A stretch of DNA of 39,905 bases from assembly GCA_003251175.1 (NCBI GenBank), contig QKHC01000132.1, positions 1-39,905 on the forward strand, in the 5' to 3' direction. The notes under the pieces are model-generated. The model made no database searches. It was not told where the DNA came from and worked only from the letters and a program-made list of their open reading frames with translations. The position numbers were made by a program, and so were the translations under genes. The stretch comes from Gemmatimonadota bacterium (GTDB lineage: Bacteria > Gemmatimonadota > Gemmatimonadetes > Gemmatimonadales > GWC2-71-9). Shown here piece by piece: positions 18,575 through 26,192 of this stretch. Numbering within the stretch: the first letter of the stretch is position 1; every line of letters starts with the position of its first letter.

Positions 18575-19488
18575 ACCCAATGCCCCGAATGACCGGCACG
18601 ACTCTTGGCCCGACACGCACCGTCGCCTGCGTCGCCGCGGTCCTCGCGGCCGCGCCCCTCGCCGCCCAGGCCCCGCCCGCGGCGGACATCTGGCTGGTCG
18701 ACATCGCCGTACGCAACGGACGCGTGCAGCTGGGCACGCCGGTCAACGTGACGGCGCGTCCGGGCTATGACAATCAGCCCGCCTTCCTGACCGATGGCAG
18801 CGGCTTCTATTACACCCGCATTGAGGACGGTCAGGCGGACGTGTGGCGCTACGACATCGCCGCGCGCCGGTCGGTGCAAATCACTCATACGCCCGAGAGC
18901 GAATACTCGCCCCAGCCATTGCGCAGCGACTCGGGCTTTTCGGTGGTGCGCGTCGAGGCCGATTCCGCCCAGCGGCTGTGGCGCTTTGCGCCGGACGGCT
19001 CCGCGCCGGCCGTCATCCTCCCCGACCTGGAGCCCGTTGGCTATTACGCCTGGGCGGGTCGCCAGCGCGTGGCGGCATTCCTGCTGGGCGACCCCAACGC
19101 GCTCGTCGTGGCCAATGTCGCCACCGGCCGTGCCGACACGATGGCCCGCGATATCGGTCGCTCGCTGCAGCCGATTCCGGGCCGTCCCGCGGCGACCTTC
19201 GTGCAATGGGTCTCGGCCAAGGCGCCGTGGCTCGCCGAGGTGGACGTCAGCACGCGTGCGATCCTGCGACTCATCGAGCTGCCGCGCGGCGCCGAGTTCC
19301 ACGCGTGGCTGCCGCATGGGATCGTCATTGCGGCGGTCGACACGAAGCTGTACGAATGGGCGCCGCTGCGTGGCGGCCGCTGGCGGCAATGCGCCGACCT
19401 CAAGCGCTGGGGCCTGCGGGGCATCACGCGCCTCGCGGTGAGCCCCGACGGGACACGGCTGGCCATCGTCGCGGTCGCCGCGAACTAG
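18571..19488 (+). CDS. Secreted TolB/PD40-like beta-propeller protein
   Basis: ATG overlaps the upstream stop by 4 nt (ATGA); signal peptide CVAAVLAAAPLAAQ; PGYDNQPAFLTDGSGFYYTRIEDGQADVWRYDI; LAVSPDGTRLAIVAV. Confidence 0.75.
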   Translation: MNPMPRMTGTTLGPTRTVACVAAVLAAAPLAAQAPPAADIWLVDIAVRNGRVQLGTPVNVTARPGYDNQPAFLTDGSGFYYTRIEDGQADVWRYDIAARRSVQITHTPESEYSPQPLRSDSGFSVVRVEADSAQRLWRFAPDGSAPAVILPDLEPVGYYAWAGRQRVAAFLLGDPNALVVANVATGRADTMARDIGRSLQPIPGRPAATFVQWVSAKAPWLAEVDVSTRAILRLIELPRGAEFHAWLPHGIVIAAVDTKLYEWAPLRGGRWRQCADLKRWGLRGITRLAVSPDGTRLAIVAVAAN

Positions 19489-19518
19489 TCCCCGCCCGAC
19501 CGGCTCCCCGAAACGCCC

Positions 19519-19549
19519 GGCGCCCCATCGCGGCGAGCGACGGGGCGCC
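19519..19549. terminator. Hairpin between convergent genes; candidate bidirectional terminator
   Basis: GGCGCCCC-A-TCGC-GGCGA-GCGA-C-GGGGCGCC: a 12-bp stem with one A/C mismatch and a 5-nt loop, in the 81-nt convergent gap. No T-tract. Confidence 0.5.
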
Positions 19550-19569
19550 GAGGTGCCGAGGGCGACGAC

Positions 19570-20259
19570 TCAGTCGCGGTCCGGCAGGACGATCGCGCCG
19601 ACCGGCAATCCACCTCCGGGTGCATCGAGCGCCACCCCGGTGCGAATCTGCCCGGCCGCGAGCGCCAGCGTCCCGGTGTCGAGCGCCACGGTCTTGGTCC
19701 CGGTCGCCGTCACGCGGACCTGGTAGTCACCGGCCGGGGCGGCGATGTAGGGAGATGCCGCCTTGAAATCGACTGCGGCGAGGGACGGCACCATCATGGA
19801 GATGTCCGCACCCGGCGCCGTGACGTAGATGTCCACCAAGCCCGCCGTCGGCGAGGCGTGGACCAGTCGCACCTTCACGTTGCCGGGGGCGGGCGCGCTG
19901 TTATCGTCGACCAGCAGCAACGCCTCGATCGCGGCCACGGGCCCCACGGCCAGCACCGTGTAGTCCGTCCCGCTCGTCAGAGTCGGTGTCACGCTGATCA
20001 CGGACGTGGCGCCGCCGGTCGGGCGGACCTCGATCGCGCGAGCCCCGGCGGGCACGGTGAGGTACCCCGACGCCATCTGATAGGCGACGTTGGTCAGCGC
20101 CACCGTCCCGTCCACCAGCACGTCGACATTGGGAGCGTCGGGGCTGGCATGCACGACGCGCAGTCGGGCCTGGGACGTCACGTTGGTGCCGCTGTCGTCG
20201 TTGCAGGCGGCGGCCCCGAATACGAGCGACAGGGCAGCGAGGGCAGCAGAGACTCTCAT
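19570..20259 (-). CDS. DUF4397-domain lipoprotein
   Basis: Start MRVSAALAALSLVFGAAACNDDSG (lipobox); RLRVVHASPDAPNVDVLVDGTVALTNVAYQMASGYLTVPAG and VRLVHASPTAGLVDIYV are DUF4397 repeats. Leader has an AAGGAG SD. Confidence 0.88.
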   Translation of the reverse strand: MRVSAALAALSLVFGAAACNDDSGTNVTSQARLRVVHASPDAPNVDVLVDGTVALTNVAYQMASGYLTVPAGARAIEVRPTGGATSVISVTPTLTSGTDYTVLAVGPVAAIEALLLVDDNSAPAPGNVKVRLVHASPTAGLVDIYVTAPGADISMMVPSLAAVDFKAASPYIAAPAGDYQVRVTATGTKTVALDTGTLALAAGQIRTGVALDAPGGGLPVGAIVLPDRD

Positions 20260-20283
20260 GGCACGGCTCCTTGCGTTCAGTAG

Positions 20284-20312
20284 TTGTTGACTAATCGTAC
20301 ATATATTGTATA
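20284..20312 (-). promoter_or_regulatory. Candidate CarH/LitR-type operator: three direct repeats at exactly 11-nt spacing
   Basis: Reverse strand TATACAA (20312-20306), TGTACGA (20301-20295), TCAACAA (20290-20284); consensus TNWACRA. Overlaps the minus-strand -10 and the plus-strand TTGACT (20287-20292). Confidence 0.6.
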
Positions 20313-20333
20313 TCTTACGTTCGGTCGTGTCAA
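20305..20333 (-). promoter_or_regulatory. Sigma70-like promoter for the DUF4397 gene
   Basis: Reverse strand TTGACA (20333-20328), 17-nt spacer, TACAAT (20310-20305); about 40 nt leader to ATG at 20259. Confidence 0.7.
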
Positions 20334-20376
20334 CCGGAAGATTGACAAAGCATGAACACAAACTCCTGGCTTGGTG

Positions 20377-21297
20377 ATGGCGAAGGCTGAAGCGGCCGAT
20401 CGCGTTCCCCGCCACCCGATGCGCCTGGTGGCCCGCCGCACCGGACTGACCCCCGCCCGCCTGCGCATCTGGGAGCGCCGCTACGGGGTGGTCCGGCCGG
20501 GCCGCACCGCGGGTGGCCAGCGGCTGTACTCCGACGATGATGTCGCGCGGCTCACGCTGCTGGCTCGGGCCACGGGGGCGGGCCATGCGCTGGCACAGGT
20601 CGCACGGTTCTCGCGGGTCCAGCTCGAAGAGCTCCTGCAGCGCGACGCGCCGTCGCCCGCCGTGGCGCCGGGCGGCCCACCGGATGCCGTGCTCGTCGAG
20701 CGACTCCTGGACCTGGTGAAGCGTCTCGACGGCGCCGCTCTCGAGCGGGCGCTGCGTCGGGCGGCGCTGTCGCTCGGGCCCACGGGGTTCGCCGAGCAGG
20801 TGGCGGCACCGCTGCTGTGGGCGATCGGGGCGGCGTGGCACGCGGGCGCGCTATCCCCCGCCCACGAGCACCTCGCGTCAGCGGTGGTGAGCCGCGTGGT
20901 CACATGGCTGACCCGCCAGTTGGAGCCGGCCGAGGGCGCGCCCGCACTGGTGGTGGCCACGCCCGCGGGCGAGCGACACGAGCTGGGCGCGGCCCTGGTG
21001 GCAGCCACCGCCGCCGAGGCGGGGTGGCGCGTCATCTATCTGGGGGCAGACCTCCCGGCGGCGGACATCGCCGCCGCCGCCGCGCAGGCGCGCGCGCGCG
21101 CAGTGGCCCTCAGCCTCGTGGACGGCAGCGGCGGCCGTGCGTTGCGCGCTGAGATCGAGCGTATCGGCGCGCGTCTCGGCGCCAGCGTGCCGCTCATCAT
21201 CGGAGGCAGCGCGGCGGCGACGCTCACCGCTCCGGGGGTGCAGGTCTGCCCGACCCTATCCACATTGCGCGCCGTGCTCCAGGAGATGGCATCATGA
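20377..21297 (+). CDS. MerR-family regulator with cobalamin-binding domain (CarH/LitR-like B12 photoreceptor)
   Basis: HTH: RLVARRTGLTPARLRIWERRYGVVRPGRTAGGQRLYSDDDVARL; WHAGALSPAHEH (Wx9EH, with His after Trp); GERHELG (ExHxxG B12 motif); C-terminal Rossmann-type fold. Confidence 0.9.
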   Translation: MAKAEAADRVPRHPMRLVARRTGLTPARLRIWERRYGVVRPGRTAGGQRLYSDDDVARLTLLARATGAGHALAQVARFSRVQLEELLQRDAPSPAVAPGGPPDAVLVERLLDLVKRLDGAALERALRRAALSLGPTGFAEQVAAPLLWAIGAAWHAGALSPAHEHLASAVVSRVVTWLTRQLEPAEGAPALVVATPAGERHELGAALVAATAAEAGWRVIYLGADLPAADIAAAAAQARARAVALSLVDGSGGRALRAEIERIGARLGASVPLIIGGSAAATLTAPGVQVCPTLSTLRAVLQEMAS

Positions 21298-22166
21298 TGA
21301 CGCGGCTGCAGAAGCTCGTGCAGTGGTTCGACACCAGCCAGGCCGCCGAGGGCGGCCCAACCGACCGCGTCGACTGGGTACGGGTGATCCCCTTCCTGGG
21401 GGTGCACGCGATGTGCCTGGGGGTGATCTGGGTCGGTTGGAGCTGGACGGCGGTCGGTGTTGCCGCGGGGTTGTACGCCGTGCGCATGTTCGCGATCACC
21501 GGCTTCTACCATCGGTACTTCTCACACCGCGCCTACCGCACCTCACGCGGATGGCAGTTCGTGTTCGCCCTGCTCGGCGCCAGCGCAGCACAACGCGGAC
21601 CGTTGTGGTGGGCGGCGCACCATCGCAAGCACCATCGCCACTCCGACACCGAGCTGGACGTGCACTCGCCGCGGCACCACGGCTTCTGGTGGGCGCACAT
21701 GGGCTGGATCACGGCGGCGGGCAATTTTCCCACGGATCTCTCCCAGGTGCGCGATCTCGCCCGATACCCGGAGCTCCGGTTTCTCGACCGGTACGACATC
21801 GTCGTCCCGACCGCGCTGGCCGCGACGCTGTTCTGGGCCGGGGGCTGGCAGCTCCTGATCTGGGGGTTCTTCGTCTCAACCGTGGTGCTGTTCCATTGCA
21901 CCTGCTTCATCAACTCGCTCGCGCATCAGCTGGGCCGCCGACGCTACCCCACGCCGGACGACAGTCGGAACAGTTTCCTGCTCGCGCTGATCTGCTTCGG
22001 CGAGGGATGGCACAACAACCACCACCACTACCCGGGAGCCGCACGACAGGGGTTCCGCTGGTGGGAGATCGATCTCACGTATTACGGCCTGTGGCTGCTC
22101 GCGCGGCTGCGCATCGTCCGCGAGCTCCGCCCCGTGCCGGAGCGCGTGCTGCGAGCGGCGGCGTAG
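21294..22166 (+). CDS. Membrane fatty-acid (acyl-CoA delta-9 type) desaturase
   Basis: Three histidine boxes HRYFSH, HRKHHRH and HNNHHH; 290 aa; start overlaps the regulator stop. Confidence 0.93.
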   Translation: MMTRLQKLVQWFDTSQAAEGGPTDRVDWVRVIPFLGVHAMCLGVIWVGWSWTAVGVAAGLYAVRMFAITGFYHRYFSHRAYRTSRGWQFVFALLGASAAQRGPLWWAAHHRKHHRHSDTELDVHSPRHHGFWWAHMGWITAAGNFPTDLSQVRDLARYPELRFLDRYDIVVPTALAATLFWAGGWQLLIWGFFVSTVVLFHCTCFINSLAHQLGRRRYPTPDDSRNSFLLALICFGEGWHNNHHHYPGAARQGFRWWEIDLTYYGLWLLARLRIVRELRPVPERVLRAAA

Positions 22167-22173
22167 CGACCTC

Positions 22174-23409
22174 ATGCGGATCGCGGTCATCGGCTCCGGC
22201 ATCGCCGGGCTCGTCTGTGCCTACCGGCTGCACCCCAACCATGAGGTCACGGTCTTCGAGGCCTCCGACTGGATCGGTGGCCACATCCACACCCTCGACT
22301 TCCAGACACCGAGCGGACGCTGGGCGGTGGATACGGGCTTCATCGTCTACAACGAGCGCAACTACCCCCTGTTCACGCAGCTGCTCGACGAGCTGCGAGT
22401 CGCCTCGCAGTCGGCGACGATGAGCTTCAGCGTGCGCTGCGAGCGCACCGGCCTGGAATACAACGGGTCGTCGCTCGCGCAGCTGTTCTCCCAGCGCCGC
22501 AACCTCGTGCGCCCGTCGTTCTATCAGATGGTCGTCGACATTGCGCGGTTCAGTCGTGAGGCGCCGCTCGACCTGGCGCCCCACGCGCCCGACCTGACGA
22601 TCGGGGAGTACGTGCGCCGCCAGGGCTACTCGACGGCGTTCGTTGACAATTATCTCGTGCCTATCGGTGCGGCGATCTGGTCCCAGCCGCCCGGACGACT
22701 ACTCGACATGCCTGCCGCGTTCGTGGTGCGGTTTCTCGACAACCACGGCATGCTCTCACTGGGGGAGCGTCCACCATGGAGGACGATCGCCGGTGGCGCC
22801 ATCCAGTATGTGAATGCCCTGGTGGCGGGCTTTCGCGATCGCGTCCGGCTGGGTCAGCCGGTGCGCCGGGTTGTGCGGCACGACGACCACGTGATGGTGG
22901 ACGAGACCCCGTTCGATCACGTGATTCTCGCCTGCCATGCCGATCAGGCACTCGCGCTGCTCGCCGACCCCACGCCTGCGGAGCAGGCGGTCCTCGGCGC
23001 CCTGCCCTATCAGGCCAATTCGGTGGTGGTCCACACCGACACCTCACTGCTGCCGCGACGGCGTCGGGCGTGGGGCGGATGGAACTACCATATCCGCCGC
23101 GACACCAATCTCACCGCGCCGGTGGCGATCACCTACAACATGAACGCACTCCAGTCGCTCGATGCGCCGGAGACGTTCTGCGTCACCCTGAATCACGAAG
23201 ACGCGATCGATCCGGCCCGTGTGCTCGCCCGCCTCACGTACCATCATCCCGTTTACACGCACGCCGGCACGGCCGCCCAGGCACGCTGGAATGAAATCAG
23301 CGGCGAGCGTCGCACGCATTACTGCGGCGCGTACTGGGGCAACGGCTTCCACGAGGACGGAGTACGCAGCGCGACCGCTGTCATCGCATGGTTCGAGGGA
23401 CGCCAATGA
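22174..23409 (+). CDS. FAD-dependent amine-oxidase-like oxidoreductase (COG2907 type)
   Basis: MRIAVIGSGIAGLVCAYRLHPNHEVTVFEASDWIGGHIHTLDFQ...VDTGFIVYNERNYPLFTQLLDELRV. Confidence 0.92.
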   Translation: MRIAVIGSGIAGLVCAYRLHPNHEVTVFEASDWIGGHIHTLDFQTPSGRWAVDTGFIVYNERNYPLFTQLLDELRVASQSATMSFSVRCERTGLEYNGSSLAQLFSQRRNLVRPSFYQMVVDIARFSREAPLDLAPHAPDLTIGEYVRRQGYSTAFVDNYLVPIGAAIWSQPPGRLLDMPAAFVVRFLDNHGMLSLGERPPWRTIAGGAIQYVNALVAGFRDRVRLGQPVRRVVRHDDHVMVDETPFDHVILACHADQALALLADPTPAEQAVLGALPYQANSVVVHTDTSLLPRRRRAWGGWNYHIRRDTNLTAPVAITYNMNALQSLDAPETFCVTLNHEDAIDPARVLARLTYHHPVYTHAGTAAQARWNEISGERRTHYCGAYWGNGFHEDGVRSATAVIAWFEGRQ

Positions 23410-24179
23410 GGAGCGCCCTGTATCACGGAACTGTGCGGCACCGGCGCGCCGGACCCGTCCCGCACGCCTTCCGCTATCGCCTGTTCATGGTGTACCTCGA
23501 CCTGGCGGAGCTTCCCGGTCTGTTCGATCGGTTCTGGCTGTGGTCGGCGCGCCGCCCCGCCCCGGCCTGGTGGCGCCGCGCCGACTACCTCGGTCCGACC
23601 ACCATGCCACTCGACGACGCCGTCCGCGATGCCGTGTGCGCGCGGACCGGGCGGCGCCCGGCAGGTCCCGTCCGGATGCTCACGCATCTGCGCTATTGGG
23701 GCTACAGCATGAATCCCGTCACGTTCTACTACTGCTTCGACGGCGCCGATCGCCAGCTCGACGCGGTCGTGGCGGAGATCACGAACACACCTTGGGGCGA
23801 GCGTCACACCTACGTGCTGGCCCGCGAGCCCGGCCAGGAGCTCGGAGCGCCGGGGACACCGCTGACGGGGACGTTCGCCAAGCGCTTCCACGTGTCGCCG
23901 TTCATGAGCATGGACCACACCTACCGGTGGCGCCTCTCGATCCCGGGCCGGCGCGTGCTCGTTCACATGGAGAATTCACACCACGGGCGCCCGCTGTTCG
24001 ATGCCACCCTGGCGCTGCGACGCCGACGGCTGACCGGCCCCGCCCTCGCCGCAACGCTGGTCCGGCACCCCTGGATGACTGCGGCGGTGACCGCGGGGAT
24101 CTACTGGCAGGCGCTCCGGCTGTGGCTCAAGGGCACGCCCTTCCATGTCCATCCGGCGAAACGCGGAGTGGCCGCGTGA
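23406..24179 (+). CDS. DUF1365 family protein
   Basis: MRSALYHGTVRHRRAGPVPHAFRYRLFMVYLDLAELPGLF...HLRYWGYSMNPVTFYYCFD; ATGA overlap with the upstream gene. Confidence 0.92.
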   Translation: MRSALYHGTVRHRRAGPVPHAFRYRLFMVYLDLAELPGLFDRFWLWSARRPAPAWWRRADYLGPTTMPLDDAVRDAVCARTGRRPAGPVRMLTHLRYWGYSMNPVTFYYCFDGADRQLDAVVAEITNTPWGERHTYVLAREPGQELGAPGTPLTGTFAKRFHVSPFMSMDHTYRWRLSIPGRRVLVHMENSHHGRPLFDATLALRRRRLTGPALAATLVRHPWMTAAVTAGIYWQALRLWLKGTPFHVHPAKRGVAA

Positions 24180-25360
24180 CCTGGCTCGACGGGCTGGCCC
24201 GCCGTGCCCTGGCGAGCCGCTTGGCGCACCTGCGCTCGGGCCGCATCGTGATCGCGGACGGGCCCACCACGCAGGCCTTCGGGACCGGTACGCCGGTGGC
24301 CCGCCTCGCGGTGCTGGACCCGCGATTCTATCGCGCCGTCGCCCTGGCCGGCCACCTCGGTGCCGCAGAGGCCTATCTCAACGGCTGGTGGACCGCCGAC
24401 GACCTGACCGCGCTGGTGCGGGTCCTGGTGCGGAACCGCGAGGCCCTGGAGCAGCTGGAAGGTGGCGCTGCGCGCCTGGCCGCACCGCTGCGCTGGATCG
24501 CGCATGCGTACAACCGCAACACGCGGGGTGGCGCCCGTCGGAACATCCGCGCGCACTACGATCTCGGGAACGCGTTCTTCGCCGAGTTCCTCGACGAGAC
24601 GCTGACGTACTCCTGCGCCTTCTTCGAGCACCCCGGCGCGAGCCTGCGCGAGGCATCGATCGCGAAGTACGACCGATTGATCCGCAAACTCGGCCTCAAT
24701 GCCTCGCACCACGTGCTCGAAATCGGTACCGGCTGGGGCGGGTTTGCGCTGCACGCGGCGGCGACGTACGGATGCCGGGTCACCACGACCACGATCTCCG
24801 ACGAACAATACGCCCTCGCGCGCGAGCGGGTCGCCGCCAACGGGCTCACCGACCGCATCACGGTGCTGAATCGGGACTACCGGGATCTCACGGGCCGATT
24901 CGACCGCCTGTTGTCGATCGAGATGATCGAGGCCGTCGGGCACGAGTACTACGAGACATTCTTCGCGAAGTGTGCGGCGTTGCTGGCGCCGGGAGGGCGC
25001 ATGGCGCTCCAGGCGATCACCATCCTCGACCGATACTACGATGCCGCGCGACACGAGGTGGACTTCATCAAGCGCTACATCTTTCCGGGCAGCAACATCC
25101 CGGCCGCCGGCCCCCTGCGCGACGCCGCCCGGCGCGCCGGCCTCGACCTGCAACACGCCGAAGAAATCGGACCGCACTACGCCGAAACCCTCAGCCGCTG
25201 GCGACGGAACTTCCTGGAGCGGTGGGATCACATCCGCGCCATGGGGTTCAGCGAAGAGTTCCGCCGGCTGTGGGAGTTCTATTTCGCGTATTGCGAGGGC
25301 GGCTTCCGCGAAGGCCTTCTGAACGACGTGCAGATGATCTTCGCACGGAGCGCGCGGTGA
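24176..25360 (+). CDS. Cyclopropane-fatty-acid-synthase-family SAM methyltransferase
   Basis: GTG start overlapping the upstream stop; NIRAHYDLGNAFFAEFLDETLTYSCAFFEHPG; VLEIGTGWGGFALHAA; MALQAITILDRYYDAARHEVDFIKRYIFPG. Confidence 0.93.
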   Translation: MTWLDGLARRALASRLAHLRSGRIVIADGPTTQAFGTGTPVARLAVLDPRFYRAVALAGHLGAAEAYLNGWWTADDLTALVRVLVRNREALEQLEGGAARLAAPLRWIAHAYNRNTRGGARRNIRAHYDLGNAFFAEFLDETLTYSCAFFEHPGASLREASIAKYDRLIRKLGLNASHHVLEIGTGWGGFALHAAATYGCRVTTTTISDEQYALARERVAANGLTDRITVLNRDYRDLTGRFDRLLSIEMIEAVGHEYYETFFAKCAALLAPGGRMALQAITILDRYYDAARHEVDFIKRYIFPGSNIPAAGPLRDAARRAGLDLQHAEEIGPHYAETLSRWRRNFLERWDHIRAMGFSEEFRRLWEFYFAYCEGGFREGLLNDVQMIFARSAR

Positions 25361-25394
25361 GCCGGTCCGTGGTCCACCCGACGGAATCGACGCC

Positions 25395-26192
25395 GTGAGT
25401 GGCGGGCTGCGGGAGCTCGTCCTGCCGGCCTGGGGCGCGCTCGCGCTGGTCCTCGCGCTGCTGTGGTGGCGGCAGACGCGCACCCGCAACGCGACCGCAG
25501 TGGACGTGTGGTGGTCCCTGTCACTGGCCACACTCGCCCTGTGGTACGCCATCCGCACCGAGGGCGTCGCCCGCTGGCCCGTGGCGCTGCTCGCGGCAGT
25601 CTGGGCCACGCGGCTCGCCTGGCACCTCTGGAGCGATCGGGTACGGGGTCGCATGGACGAGGACGGCCGGTACGCCGCCCTGCGGGCTCACTGGGGTCCC
25701 CGCGCTGCCGCCGGGTTCTTCCTCGTGTATCAGGGTCAGGCGCTGGTCGCCACGGTGTTTTCGCTGCCGATCCTCGAGGCGATGGTGCTCGGACGATTCG
25801 ACCGGTGGCTGGTCGCCGGGGCCGCGATCTGGGCGGTGGCCGTGGTGGGTGAGGCGGTGGCCGATCGGCAGCTCGCGCAGTTCCGCGCCGACCCAGCCAA
25901 TCGCGGCCGAACCTGTCGCACCGGCTGGTGGCGATACTCGCGGCACCCGAACTACTTCTTCGAGTGGCTCCACTGGTGGAGCTACGTGCTGATCAGCCAC
26001 GGTGCATGGCTCGCGTGGCTGGGACCGGCGCTGATGCTGGTGTTCCTGTTCCGGGTGACGGGAATCCCGTACACCGAGGCGCAGGCGCTGCGGAGTCGCG
26101 GCGACGACTACCGCCGCTACCAGCGCGACACCAGCATCTTCGTTCCGTGGTTCCCCCGGCGGGCGACTGGCGGACCGGCGCCCCGCCAATGA
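25395..26192 (+). CDS. DUF1295 / steroid 5-alpha-reductase-like membrane protein
   Basis: Polytopic; WWRYSRHPNYFFEWLHWWSYVL ... FRVTGIPYTEAQALRSRGDDYRRYQRDTSIFVPWFP. Confidence 0.92.
   Translation: MSGGLRELVLPAWGALALVLALLWWRQTRTRNATAVDVWWSLSLATLALWYAIRTEGVARWPVALLAAVWATRLAWHLWSDRVRGRMDEDGRYAALRAHWGPRAAAGFFLVYQGQALVATVFSLPILEAMVLGRFDRWLVAGAAIWAVAVVGEAVADRQLAQFRADPANRGRTCRTGWWRYSRHPNYFFEWLHWWSYVLISHGAWLAWLGPALMLVFLFRVTGIPYTEAQALRSRGDDYRRYQRDTSIFVPWFPRRATGGPAPRQ

Noticed and set aside
24101-25654. 517-aa minus-strand ORF
   Set aside because: Antisense to the CFA-family methyltransferase; no domain signature.
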